This document shows positions 25,728 through 38,300 of a stretch of DNA of 64,000 nt, piece by piece (within the stretch, counting starts at the first letter, position 1; every line of letters starts with the position of its first letter). The notes beneath the pieces are model-generated. The model worked only from the letters and a program-made list of their open reading frames with translations, searched no databases and had not been told where the DNA came from. Origin of the DNA: Musa acuminata AAA Group (Eukaryota > Streptophyta > Magnoliopsida > Zingiberales > Musaceae); assembly GCF_036884655.1 (NCBI RefSeq), contig NC_088327.1:9953001-10017000 (forward strand), written 5' to 3'. Made by a program: the position numbers and the translations under genes.

Positions 25728-28700
25728 GTTAAAATAAAAAAGGGTGATGTTGCCTTGTTTCTTCTCCCCGTGCGGATGAGAAGTTGCCGACGACGCTGAG
25801 GCCTCATTGCCTCAGATGAGGAGGAGGTGACATCTTATTTGCAACATCCAGGGAGTGAGGCTGGTGATGAATCGGGACTGTCAAGGGTGAGTGACGTCGG
25901 ATCTCCAGTTTCTCCCTTTTCTTCTCCCTCTTCTTCCTTCTCCCTCGGCTAATATCATCCGGTAACTGGCGGCGACGATCAAAATTGACCATTACTGATC
26001 GATTTCAGGCGATAACGGGGCGAAAACAGTCCCAATTGACGGTATCGCCCGATAGCGGGCGGTCCGCATACCGGTCTGCTGGCGGATCGGTACCGAACGG
26101 TATCATTCAAAATTAAAATCCTTGCTTTTATCAATAGTATCTCAGTTTACATTCTCTTTTTAGTTTCTAAAACGAATCTAGTTAATATTGTTCGCACTGT
26201 CTTTTTTCCTGACAAGCTTATCTCAAATTTCTTGAGAGATTCTGGGAATAATTCACTCTTTTATATAGAGATTGTTCTTTATTCAGGCGTTTGGACAATT
26301 AGGCATTCTCTTATCTCATGAAACTAACCCTTATTTCATCAACATTTTGTATCTTTAATGATTATCTTAATAGCAAAATCCAATCTTGGTCCTTTTGATG
26401 GTAACATTTGCATAAATGTTGGTCTGTTTAGGTATGCATGTTTATTCATTTCGTTTTAGGTTTCACTTGGTTTTGTCTACCCTTTTATCAGTTTATCCTC
26501 ATTTTAGAAATGCCTCTATCTATTGAGAAGGTAGATGAGATCAATGTATATGATATTTTTCTGTTTCTTTTCGTTATTTTTGAATAATGTATCTAAAACT
26601 GTTAACTGCCACCTGAAGGCATAAGTCAGCTGGCTAATTAATTGTATGATTTATCATAATTTACTTGATGGCTGCACTTCAATTTTGTAGGAAGCTCGAG
26701 CTCCACTGCAGATTTGGGTACTAGAAAAGAGCAACAACTTGCTGACTGAAGAAGGTGACGGCGGCAATATATTCTGTTTGAATACTTGAAACACTAGCGC
26801 AAGGAGCATGATTATTTTTGATGTGGCCTGATGTTAAATTAATTGCATGCATGAAATAGAGTTAATTTTATTTGTGACAGAAAATGGTTCCTACAATTTG
26901 TGGTTGTTATTGTAGACCTGTCAAGCTAACACAACTTGTTCAGTAATTAATCAGATGAAAGAAATTTTTGCAATGCTTATTAAAAGATGCTTTGTGAGTT
27001 TGTTCGTTAATGAAGCTCTCATCCTAGACTATTTGCTTTAACATATTTCTGCATCTTTAGTGCTTTTTTATGACTTTGGTTTATCATACGTAATTTTTTT
27101 GCAATAAAGGAGGGGTTTTCCTTCCATTTAGTGTCAGATAGATATTTTGCTGTGAAACTTGGTGCTAAACTGGCAGACAGCAGTTGGGAATGGTTGGGGC
27201 TTGTTTGCTTTTATAAAGAGCACAGATCTTTGTACCCCTGCAGATAATAATGGTTGAAAGATTACACTATCATCTTGGAATTTTAAGGCATGTTTTTAAT
27301 TGATGGTGAATATATGATCACTAGCAATTAAATAATGAAAACTGTAGTATTTGTGTCTATTAAGCTAGCTGTGATTTTATGCTGTAAATCTATTTTAGTA
27401 TTTATGTATGCCTTGGTCTATGAGAAGATAAAGGTCTGTTAAAAGATAGCTCATGATTGCACCTTTCTTTTTTGTAACTCAAAACAGTGACAAATTTCTT
27501 GGATTATGTGCTTGTTTTGATGAGCTGCTTAAAATCTTATGTTGTAATATCATCTGAAAAGCCTTGTTGTATCTTATAATATTGAGTGCAACTTAATTGA
27601 CAAATGGCTAAAGTTATTCATGTGATATACATGACTTTTGTGTAAATGTAAAATGCTGATATATGTTTCTTTTGAAATAAAAGGAACTTGTTATGTCACT
27701 TTTGTTTTCATCTGGTGATTGCTGCTTTTAGTTCTTACCATGTGCTAATTCTTCAGATCAACATAATATTTCTATGAGCAATTTTGAGCATTTTCTTCGT
27801 GACAAAGATATAGATAACATGTTCCATAACTGTGTGATGGCATGACCTTACTAAAGCGATTGTTTTTACACCATGCAGTATGATTTGTATGTTCTTCTAC
27901 TGCTTTTAATATTGTTTATGTTAATGTTGGCATATAGATAAGTTCATATGTACTTGGTTTTATTTCAGGAAACTTACCAATTGCAGCTGATCAGTTGGAT
28001 ATATATTGGAGAGAGAAAGATGCAGATTCTGAATGGGTATTTACATTCCATGTTCTATTCTTATCATGAAAGAAAAATGTCTTGGTTTGTTTTGCATATA
28101 TTTCCTCCTTTTCTATAGCATTTTGCACCTTTGAGAAGGAAATTATGACTTCATTGTGACTTTGTAAGATTGTCTTTCTTTACTTGTTTTGCTGCAAAAT
28201 GATCTTAAAAAGCTGAACATTTATTTCACTTTATTAATTTCTACTATCACTGGGAAAGTTAACTTCATGTGACTGAAGTGACATTTTTTATCCTATCAGG
28301 ACAAGCTAAGGTAAAGAATGTTCATGAACTCTATAGGACATAGCTAGGAAGATGAGATGTTTGTATAAGGTGGATATCTTTTTTGGATGTGTCAACTCAC
28401 ATGCTTTTAGCTTATTAGATATGTTACTAAAGCCTGTATCAACCCACATGCTCTTCTTTGAGAAGAGTACTGGAGTTCATCTCTCGAATAGCATCTTTCG
28501 GTTAAATGTTTGTTTATGTGCAAGTTTTCATACATTGATGCTCTTTTATCTGGCAGGTTCGGGCCAATGAAAATCTGGATGTACTGGATGAAGAATATGA
28601 TAGCTCAAAAGATGAAGTATCATCTGTTTCCTCCTACAATCCTAGTAGAGGAAATTTTGATATGCCTTATCGGAGTTCTTTATCCTTGCAGTCAATTGCA

Positions 28701-31700
28701 TCAAGGCTTTCTAGTAATGATTTTCATAATTTTCAAGCTGACCGCACCACTGTTCCCTCTCATGTTCCTCTTGCTCAGTTGTCTGTAGCTGAGGCCATAG
28801 ATGATCCTGGTGCAGGTACTTATGTATCCTTTGAACTTGTTGTGTATATGTTCATATTAGAAGTGGATTACACGTTAGATTTGACTCTGATACATCAATT
28901 TCATCTGATCATCTATCTCTGATGTCATTTCTTTTCAGTTCTCATCGTATCAAACATTTATGCTAAAACAAGTTGGCAACTTGTTGTGTATATGTTCATA
29001 TTGGAAGTAGATTACTCCTTAGATTTGACTCTGATACATCAATTTCATCTGAACATCTATGTCTGATGTCATTTCTTTTCGGTTCTCATCGCATCAAACA
29101 TTTATGCTAAAACAAGTTGGCGGTCACCTTAGATTTGACTCTGATACATCAATTTCATCTTATCATCTATGTCTGATGTCATTTCTTTTCAGTTCTCATC
29201 ACATCAAACATTTATGCTAAAACAAGTTGGTGGTCAAAACCTAAATGCATCTTTGTCAAGGCAACTTATGTTCTTCATATACCACAGAAGCATGCAATGC
29301 ATCACTTCTTCACTATAAGATTCTTTCTGTACCAATTTGCATTAGTCTGTTCTGTTATGTGTTGTCATGCTTAATGATTTTCTTCTTTAAATAATTCCAA
29401 GCTGAGGGTTTTTTGTGCTGACAGGTGAGTCATCACCTCAGAATAGGTTGAATGATTCTTTATCTACTCCCTCTCCCAGTCAGCAAAGAAGTTCTCAAGA
29501 GTCAAAGTTTCTTAAGGATGATATTGTATCACCTTATACGCCTAAACCTGTTGAACCTCTGTCATGTAAGTTGTCATATTTTCTTCTTCCTGTTTCGTGT
29601 GCATAAACTACTGCTCTTTTTCCCTCTTAGCATAGAAGGATGATAAATAATCTGCAACAACCATTCCCTGCAGCAGAAGGCTTCATTCGTGGAAGGTCTT
29701 ACAATATTAAGATTGATGACCAAACTTTGCTTCGGTTCTCTCCTAAGAACTCTGACTCAACTTACTACTTTGGCGACATGGTAAGACCATTTTCAATGGT
29801 TTTTCAAAAATCATATTTTTATTGACTAAAATACACATGGTATTCTGTCGACAGATTGGTGGCACTCTTACTTTCTTTCATGGAGGATTCAGGAGATGCC
29901 TTGAGGTATAAATATATGGACTCTATCAACTTCATCTCCTTTCTAGAAGTTTCATCTAAATCCGTGAGCATTTTCAGATTGCAATAACTTTGGAGATTGC
30001 AGAAACAATTACCCAACGTTTTGTTCATCCTTCGAGGAGGAGCTCACCAACTATCACTAAGGTACTTCCTCTAGGTTCATGTTGGCTAGTTTTTTAAAGT
30101 TTAAGCAATGAAAACATATAATTTCTTGGTTACCCTTGTCAGTGACTAGACTATGTCCTTTTTATGCTTTTTTTTCTCAATTCCTAGCTTCTTTCATTCT
30201 TATTATAAATGTTTTGTGCTACATCAAAACTGCATACCTTATTTTTGGTGCTTATGCAAATTGCTCGAAGAAAGTGGTTCTCTTTTTGCCTAATTGTAAA
30301 TATTTATTCTGGTATGATGGTGGCAGAGGAGATTAATCCAATAAAGTCGTTTTACATGTTCAAATTTTGTAAAAAAGAAATTTTGACTGCTTTGATAATC
30401 ATCAATTCTATAGGTTGATTTAAGAAAGCAAATACAAGTCTTCTGTGAAGGAAAACAATGTTGCATGAATCCACCAATTAAATATTGATTCCACATCTGT
30501 ATAATTGTCGTTCCTCGAACTAATTGTACGAAGGGATGCTTGATTAATTTATGAAAACAATTGTTGTTAGGAATACTCGAAGACATTCATTTGAAAGATC
30601 TTTGGCCTGATAACAAAAAGTTACACCTCTAAAAGAAATACTTCGAAGTATCTAGGAATCCAATGATTACTGAAAGATGAGCTGCCTGGGGGCAACTATA
30701 ATGGGATCATTTTCTGAGGAACAATCAATCCAGTTTCTTTGTTGGTATTGTTGAATAAAGCAAACAACATTTGCAATGTATCATATTAGAGAATGTGACC
30801 CATCAGTTGGATGGAGCACACGTGTAACAGTCTTCTCTTCATGAATAATTTCATTTTTTTAATTGTTACTACTTTAGTCTATTTAGTGGCTGGGTCTATT
30901 TTAATTTTCTGCTGAATTTTGTTTCCAAATGCTTTTGGTGGATGGATGTTAATATACATCAATCAATGAACTCTGACTCGCTCTTTTCAGATGGATTTTA
31001 ATTTCATTGGGTATATTTTTAAATTGACACTTGGTTATGTATTAAACGTATAACCCTGTACTTCTGCTCATGGAGATGCTATCTCATCCTGGTGCTTTGA
31101 ATATGCAGGTTCAGAGTGAACATCATGAGGTAGTGGCTGATTTGGTTCAGACAAGCTTTCTTTTCTCAATTCCTATTGATGGGCCAATATCCTTTTCCAC
31201 ACCAAAAGTATCAGTGCAGTGGTCACTTCGCTTTGAGTTTTTCACCACTCCCAAGGATTTGGACTTGAGTAGGTAATGTTGCAACAATCACCTCTGCTAG
31301 GGTATTGTAGTTCAAACGTTTGTATCAGATGTCTTCCACTATCAACTGAATTCCATCCTCGTGCCATATTTTGCTGTCCCCATTGTGCATATGATGTTGC
31401 ATTAGCGAAAGACCCATAATAAAGTCTTGATGAATTGATTAATTTATTGGAATTTCATGAGCTTAGCATGCCTACCTTTTCCATGGAGAGAGGAAGCAAG
31501 AAGCAAAGATCAAGCAATTTACCAGAACTCAGGAACATTTCCTAGTCTAACTTTTCAGAATTATGAACCCCATGATAGCAATACCTTTTCAAGTTCTTAT
31601 TTGATTCATGCCAGTCATACCCTTAATTAGTTGTACGTTTTGAACAAACTTACAGCACTGTTACCTTGGTCATATTGGTTGATTGGAATGAAAGTACATT

Positions 31701-31866
31701 TTGTATCCTATCCTTTGACAGGTACGAGCATCCTCTACTCATTGAGCAAAGAGAAAAAGGAGAATGGATTCTTCCAATAACAGTTCATGCACCTCCTCTA
31801 AGAATTCGAGCTGGGCAGACAACAAATGAGAAGCCTTTGTCTCTCGGAAATCTCCAATGTGCTTAA
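20179..31866 (+). CDS. Rgp1-family protein (RAB6A-GEF complex partner protein 2-like), 547 aa
   Basis: Twelve coding exons: 20179-20503, 22913-22990, 24101-24258, 26691-26754, 27969-28036, 28557-28815, 29425-29565, 29674-29780, 29855-29905, 29978-30061, 31109-31272, 31722-31866. The frame is continuous over 1644 nt. The N-terminal arrestin-like part has LSILLDKEIYRPGDLVTATVEI and PSYRGVSIRYIYYVRSTI. A Ser-rich linker spans about 240-365 (exons 6-7). The C-terminal Rgp1 part has GGTLTFFHGGFRRCLEI, VSVQWSLRFEFF and a final ILPITVHAPP. In yeast and animals Rgp1 pairs with Ric1 as exchange factor for Ypt6/Rab6 in retrograde traffic to the Golgi; the same role in plants is inferred. The start is the ATG at 20179 (MSQSGFSFFRSTGWFD). 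Exon 8 begins at a NAGNAG acceptor where only the first AG keeps the frame. A 3'-UTR intron is likely (donor 31868, acceptor about 32860). Confidence 0.92.
22604..22806. mobile_element. Short TACCG-rich hAT-like MITE in intron 1 of the Rgp1-family gene
   Basis: The element (about 22612-22796) starts caatgtttattgtactg and ends cgaaccctg. It is flanked by the direct repeat gtcttaag (22604-22611 and 22797-22804), an 8-bp target-site duplication typical of hAT elements. The interior is rich in GTACGGTAC/TACCGA motifs shared with the copy at 25576. No coding capacity. Confidence 0.7.
25568..26132. mobile_element. TACCG-rich hAT-like element with CAAGG/CCTTG ends, intron 3 of the Rgp1-family gene
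   Basis: The element is about 25576-26124. It begins CAAGGTTCGTAATTTCG and ends AAAATCCTTG, and the ends are inverted matches (CAAGGTT.GTAATTT against CAAGGATTTTAATTT). It is flanked by tttttatc (25568-25575) and cttttatc (26125-26132), an 8-bp duplication with one mismatch. Inside are a (TA)n(TAA)n microsatellite at about 25666-25725, a GC-richer body and many TACCG/CGGTA motifs near both ends. No transposase is seen, so it is non-autonomous. Confidence 0.7.
25666..25726. repeat. (TA)n(TAA)n microsatellite
   Basis: Uninterrupted TA dinucleotides followed by ATA/TAA trinucleotides, inside the hAT-like element. Confidence 0.9.
28834..29234. repeat. Triplicated ~144-bp tandem repeat in intron 6 of the Rgp1-family gene
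   Basis: The unit starting 'aacttgttgtgtatatgttc' at 28834 recurs at 28978. A third copy, lacking about the first 35 bp, runs from about 29124 to 29234. Each contains 'agatttgactctgatacat' and ends 'tgctaaaacaagttgg'. Copies differ by only a few bases, so the expansion is fairly recent. Confidence 0.9.
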
Positions 31867-33866
31867 AGGTGAGTAAAGCTTTAGATCTCAAAGTCAAGAG
31901 CTGCAATTCCTTCTGCCTTCTTATCACTAGGTAGGTTGGATATGAACAATGACGGTATTTCATTTATACGAGCCTGAAGAGTATATCAAGGTTGAAAGTT
32001 AAGAATAGCTATTTAGGAAATCGTGAGTTAATTTGAACAATACAGAGAAAAACAGGTTCTTTTGAAAATTTTGTAATTGTGTAACATGTCCATATATATA
32101 ATAATGGGTTCTTTGAAAAAATTTGCAATAGTGAAAGATGCCAATATGTCTAATGATTTTATCGGGTTTGGGCCTTCTATGGAAAATATTTTCTTCTAGC
32201 AGATGAAAGTTGGTTGCATGCTGTGATGTTTTGAGTGCATGGTATTAATAGAATGACACATGTTCAAGCTGAAAGTAGACAATCTAAGTCAGTTCAGTCT
32301 AAAAATAATACAATTAATTCCTTGTAATGTGTATAAATTGTTTGTTCGTGCAAGAATTTTCATTGTTCATTTTGGTTCTTCTACATGATATGTTATTATT
32401 TAGTTTGTATTTTTCCGGACTCCATAACACTAGCATTTGGGAACATTTGCTATAATTGTTGTCTTTGAATTGCTGAGACCTTCGCTTGTTGGAACACAGA
32501 TAATTAAGGAATTTTCTACTCCAATCTCGTACATAGAGTTTCAACCTCTATCTTATTTTCATTAATATCGCCCTTTTTGTCTGTTTTGCCACGGTTTGAC
32601 TCCGCGATCTCATACAAGACCTTAATGTTTTCTCATGATGGATGATCGTAGCCTTACTCATGTCAAACTGATAGTAATGGTATTTAATGATTTCCCAGAT
32701 GAAAAATTACTTGCATGTTTCAGGGACAAAATATATCCAAGGATCTATTGCTTAATTCTGACAAAAAAAATGATTATTTGTATAGGAGTGAGGATTGTTG
32801 ACTTCTTATTTCATTGTTCACAATGATTAATATATTTATGCAGATTTTTTTTCTTTCAGGAGGTGGTGATTCTGCCGTGCTTTATTTTGGAATAGCTAGC
32901 TACATTTAAGGAGCAGTCAGGCATGTGGCTTAATCGAATCTCTTCCGAATTGCCAACCAGCTCAAAGCCGTATGTGCTAACTGGTCATTGAACAAACATC
33001 TGCATGAACACACCATAGAGAATGACATGGCACTCTGAAGTTTCACCCTTCATCTGCTATGGCAATTTCTGTGGATCGACCCACAGCCACCACATGTACG
33101 ATGCCAAACTCCTATAACCATTATCCTCGATCTTTCTTCTCGAGAGAAATTTACAAGATTTCATGCATTTAAATTCACGGTTAACCAAGAACTGTAAGAT
33201 TGCTCCCATTGCGTTTTGTCAATCAAGAGACTCTTCTATCTGTCGTGCGACTATCCGCTAAAGTTGGGCTACTATTATGAAACTAGCTGTTTAACGGAAG
33301 CCATTTTGGTAATTGCTATTCGATTTTGTATCTTAAGCTTCCCATGAAAGGAGGGTTCAGATGTCACCGTCAGGCGAGCAATGCAGTGGAGTCTAACCCA
33401 CATATTTGACTAGGTAAATCCTACCCAGGCAGGTTGATTTTACAGTTAAACTTTTTGTTGAATAGAAGTAATACTCAAAAGCCGCGTTTGATTTTTGCGC
33501 TGAATTCTGTTGGAAGTAAAACCCTCATATCTATTGCTGGAAGCAGATAAACGAGACATCCGACGACGCTACTTATTTCGCTGGCAAATAAATGCGGAGC
33601 GGAAACAAAGGTACCTGTTACTGGATACTCTTGCTCGATTCGTTTGCTGCTATTCGCTGTGCCAGTATATACTATAAGCTAGTTTTCCCTTTTTATTCGC
33701 TTCAAACATTCTCAGCATGCCGCACAAGGCAACGACGATATGCAGCATGCAAAGACAGGTGCATGGGCCACTACATAGCAAAAAAGACTTCAAGACACAC
33801 TAAAGGAGCGCGGCGTCATGTAGAGCTTAACGTCATCCAGACCTATGGTTGACGGGTGGAGGATCG
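31867..33866. other. 3' region of the Rgp1-family gene and intergenic DNA
   Basis: Probable 3'-UTR intron from 31868 (donor after ttaaag) to about 32860 (tttctttcag), then a terminal UTR exon of unknown length. Nothing else recognisable up to the LEA gene. The two 3' ends are convergent. Confidence 0.5.
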
Positions 33867-34403
33867 TTAGGCGTAGCGACCGCCGGTCCCACGAGCAGCA
33901 GGCTCGGTGGAGCCGACGTAGGGGTTGTGGGCGGCGGCGGGCCTCGCCGTCCCCGTGTCCCGGCCTATCGGGCGGGACCGCACCGCGCCGCTAATCAGGT
34001 GGCCACCGGTAGGGTGGCCGGCCACCTCCCCCGGCGCTCCACCGACGGGGTAGACTCCCGGCTCGGCGACGTGGCCGCCGTCGTGGGCCGCGAGCGTCCT
34101 CTGCTGAGCGGCAGCATTCTGCTGCATGGTCTCTTGCTTGTTGATCTCGGCTTCCCGTACCTTCTCCTGCTTTCGCTCCTCCGCCATCGCCTTCTCCGTC
34201 AGAGTGTGGGCCGTCATCTTCTCCACCTGCAGCGAACCATCTCGTTACATATGCCACAGATCCATATTAGTTGTGCGATGTGATAGGAGGGAGACCTTCT
34301 CCTGCACGGTGGCCGTCGTCTTGTCCATTCCAGCCTTGGCCGAGGCGGCGACGTTGCCGGCCGTCTCCTTCACGGACGCCATCGCGTTCTTTCCGGCTTG
34401 CAT
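33867..34403 (-). CDS. Late embryogenesis abundant protein, group 1 (LEA_1 family), 155 aa
   Basis: Two exons: 34403-34296 and 34226-33867 (468 nt). The N-terminal half is the LEA_1 signature: MQAGKNAMASVKETAGNVAA, then Lys/Glu-rich helical sequence ending MTAHTLTEKAMAEERKQEK. The second half is Gly/Pro/His-rich and likely disordered, ending GTGGRYA. LEA proteins are hydrophilic and accumulate in maturing seeds and under drought, cold or ABA; protection of proteins and membranes is the accepted general role. The intron (34227-34295) is only 69 bp and sits between the EK and VEKM codons. High GC (about 65%) contrasts with the flanks, as is usual for monocot intron-poor genes. The start at 34403 is the first family-conserved Met. 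Confidence 0.95.
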
Positions 34404-34503
34404 TCTTGCGGTACGATCTCTTCTCTCTTTTTCCTCTTCGTTCTCGAGTGGAATCGTAATACCTGCAGCCCCGGACAGGCCAGCGCACATAAAAGCAGCA
34501 ACT

Positions 34504-34580
34504 CGCGACGTGGGGGCGACACGTTGCATGGTGACAACGAGGCACGTGGCTACGTAGCGGGCATCCGCGTGCCACGTACG
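34504..34580 (-). promoter_or_regulatory. ABRE/G-box cluster upstream of the LEA gene
   Basis: Within 80 bp there are ACGTGG (34508-34513), ACACGT, GCACGTGGC (34542-34550) and GCCACGT (34571-34577; ACGTGGC on the gene's strand). ACGTGGC is the canonical ABA-responsive element core. The cluster lies 100-180 bp upstream of the start codon, consistent with ABA/desiccation control; this is inferred, not shown. Confidence 0.65.
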
Positions 34581-34589
34581 CTCCTCGTT

Positions 34590-35388
34590 ATATCGAGGTC
34601 GGTTTCAGATTGTTTGCCTCGTCATCGAGAAATCATATATATCCCACAGAAGTGAACCTTTTTCCGATTAAGTTCACCAGCATTATCTGATACGAACGGT
34701 CAGACTCCGCCCCAACATCCTTTTCTTATGGTAGTTTCACTACTTGCAGTACGCTGATAAATCGTGTTCTGAAAATGAAATAAAACAAAATAATCCAGAG
34801 AAAAGCATAGACATGTGAGGTGGAGATGACGATAGGAGAGTCATAAAACAGTAATGGAATCGTACGTCATTGCATACATCTTCCTATCGCATTATTCATA
34901 TTAAAATAATTCGTTAAGTATAACATAGTGATTAATCTTCATCTTTGATTATAATAATACGTGTTGTAATAAGAGATTAGAAGGGTGAATATGTTATTTC
35001 AATAACTCCGGGAGGATAAATATGTAATGCGATAAATAGGAGGAGGCCGTCGAGAAGACGTGTAGAACGAGATATCCCTCTTCGTCTCTGCCAACGGCCG
35101 GCGCGTCCCCTCCTACGACTCCAAATCATTTCTCTTTCGATTCCTGTCGCTAACCCTGTCTCCATGTTCTGATTCATCGAGGGAACCAAGGTTCCGACCG
35201 AGAGGTAGGTCGGTCGGCGGATCCTTGTTCGTCTTTTTCTTTTGGTTGCTTTGATTTGGATTCGATCCCGTGGCAGCATTCGGGGACCGGATGATTCGCC
35301 TGCTACCTGTTCGATTTTTTGTTTGCGTGAATTCCCGTAGATGATCTTGCTTCATCTTGTTATTTGATCGGATCCTGTTTAGGTGAAC
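34590..35388 (+). promoter_or_regulatory. Shared divergent promoter region (LEA/CNX2) and CNX2 5' leader
   Basis: The two genes point away from each other across about 1 kb. GC-richer leader sequence begins near 35040. A donor (gaccgagag then gtaggtcgg, about 35204) and acceptor (cctgtttag, 35382) suggest a 5'-UTR intron ending 7 nt before the ATG. No other gene is seen. Confidence 0.45.
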
Positions 35389-38300
35389 ATGCGGGGCTGC
35401 GTCCGGGAGCTCCTCCAAGGATGCCTGCGTTCTCGGAGGGCCTATTTTTCGGTAATTTTGCGATCTCATTTTGACTTTTGGATGTTGACCGTATAAGATA
35501 GGGATAGTTGTTGGAGAACCTGGTTATGAGCTAAAATATAAGATAAATTCTGGGCTTTGAGGATAATGCGTATGCAAATGCTTTTGCCCTTTTCCATTAT
35601 TCAATTTGTCTTGCAAGTTTGTGATACAATTGGTGGTAACTATATCAAGAGTTTCTTGCGAACTGGACGGATCGGTGTTGGCTTCTCTCAATTTATGTGT
35701 AATCAGCTTTGCATAAAAAATTTTAGAAGCTCCCTCTTTTTTATGATTTAGGGGTGAACAGCAACTCATTTTTGACTTCCGATGCGGCTTTAAAATGACC
35801 TGATACATAGAGCATGAGATGCAACTGGTGAACAGAAAGTTTACATAACGGCTTGACTGCTTATTGTTATTTGACCAGGTTGACGGTTCTAGATGCAGAT
35901 TTGGTTGTTTATCAGATTCCTATGGCTCATCTGGCAGAATCAAAGGCTGCTGTCCGAGTGTCGGTACTCCAAGCTGTTCCAGGTCAATGGCTTCTGCAAC
36001 TTCGTGTGCTGTCTTGTCTGAAGCGTTGCCAAAGGATAAAGATAATCTTGCATCCGATATGCTAATTGATTCATTTGGGAGGTTCCATAATTACTTGAGG
36101 ATCTCGTTGACGGAGCGTTGCAACCTCAGGTGTCACTATTGCATGCCAGCAGAAGGTGTTGAACTCACACCTAACTCTCAGCTTCTTTCTCACGATGAAA
36201 TCGTTCGGCTTGCAAATCTCTTTGTGACGTCTGGGGTGGATAAAATTAGGTTGACAGGTGGAGAACCTACAATTAGGAAAGATATAGAAGATATATGCTT
36301 GAGTCTTTCCAACTTAAAAGGTTTAAAAACACTTGCTATGACCACCAATGGGATCGTTCTCACGAAGAAGCTTCCAAAGTTGAAAGAGTGTGGTGTTAAT
36401 GCGATAAACATTAGTTTGGACACATTGGTCCCAGCAAAGTTTGAATTCATGACCAGACGTAAGGGTCATGAAAGAGTCACGGAGTCAATAGATGCTGCAA
36501 TAGAACTTGGATACAATCCTGTTAAGGTATGCCCCTTTTCGTTGGATATCGTCTGTTCTCTTCCGTTGAATCTGTCTTGACTATTCTCTTATGTTATACC
36601 CTTCCTCTACATAACCACCTGAAATGATTGCCTTTTTTCTTTTATCAGATAAACTGTGTTGTAATGCGTGGATTAAACGATGATGAGATCTGCGATTTTG
36701 TAGAGATGACGAGAGAGAAGCCAATCAACGTTCGATTTATTGAGTTCATGCCATTTGATGGGAATGTTTGGAATGTCAAAAAGCTAGTTCCTTACGCGGA
36801 GATGCTGGATAGAGTGGTAAGGTAGAACTCTGCCAGATAACAACAACAACTATGAATACCTATAAGAACATATGTTTGTATCCCATTATATACAGGTGCC
36901 TTCTTTGTTGTCCATCTTGCATGATGTTGTTTACTGTTTTGTTGCATTCCATGCAGCGACAACGCTTTAAAAATGTACAGAGGCTTAAGGATCACCCTGC
37001 AGATACAGCAAAAAATTTCATTGTTGAAGGTCATCGTGGGACAGTCTCATTTATCACATCAATGACTGAGCATTTTTGTGCTGGTTGCAATAGATTGAGG
37101 CTCTTAGCTGATGGCAACTTCAAAGTATGTCTATTTGGTCCAGCAGAGGTATGTTATCAATTTATTCTTTGCCTGTCTCCTGGTAGTAATTTCTACGTTT
37201 CTATCTTTAATGGTCTTCAAGATATTTTTCTCAAATTTAATCTGCATTCAGTTCAGCAGATTTGTATCCATGTTAATTTTTTTCCAACATTTACTTAGGG
37301 TTTTTCTTCAATTGAATGGTAATAGTATTTTATCTTCTAGTCTGGAATCGTAGTAATTTTAATTAAACCATCAAATGCAAGTTCATATCATGCAAAATGC
37401 ATGTTATGGGTAGCCACTGAGTCTCTACTAAGATCTTGTTTGTACGATTATAAGTATCTACGCCTTAGAGGGTAAAATCAAATCTTTTTTCTTTTCATAT
37501 TTAACAAGTTTGACTTGCAGAATGTACCAACGTTCTGTTCTATTTGACTTTTACCAAACAAGGGGTGACATTTTGATTTCAAGGAAAGAAAATGATATAA
37601 AAGATGCCACTATTATTGTTTAAGACTTCAAACGTTCGTTCAATTGTTGCAATATGAGGTGGCAATTTTTTTTCAAAAGTAATAAGGATATTCTGTAGCA
37701 CATAGCAGGAAATAATGTGGTACTGCAAGAGGATGAGTGGCATGCAATTGATAAGTCAATTTATACTAGATACAAGGTTTTAAATTTTGGTTCTGCACCA
37801 GTTTGTGCAACTGATCAGACTAATAGAGGAGAGTACCTAGTACTACTCGGTGTCGCTGAAAAAATAATAATAATAAAAGATTGAATGCAGACACCTTGTG
37901 GTGTATATAGTTGAGACTTATCCTTGGTTTGACCACTAAATACTGGTTTGAGTATAAACCGATCTGATTGATATTTGATACGTTAATTAGATCAATCTAG
38001 TTAGTCTAGTGATGGGGTCAATGTGTTTTCTTAAAATTTATTCAGATCTAGAAAGCTTAATAAGAACATGGAAAAATGTTCTAAAGGTTGTCCCGTTTCC
38101 ATCTTGCTAATTCAAATTGTCAAAATGGGTACCCTTTTGTGTTCTATGTTTTTCCCTTAGCAACCCCAATTTCCACCAGAGATTAATTTTGTGTTCTGTT
38201 ACATCTATAGGTAAGCTTAAGAGATCCAATTCGTGCTGGCATGGATGACCTTGGGCTGAAGGAGATCATTGGAGCTGCGGTATGTATAGATTCTGGTCGT

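Noticed and set aside
33849..34557. Plus-strand frames across the LEA locus
   Set aside because: They are shadows of the GC-rich minus-strand LEA coding sequence, which has clear family similarity.
37773..37926. Possible further CAAGG...CCTTG element in CNX2 intron 4
   Set aside because: The left end (CAAGGTTTTAAATTTTGG) fits the family, but neither candidate right end has a matching target-site duplication.
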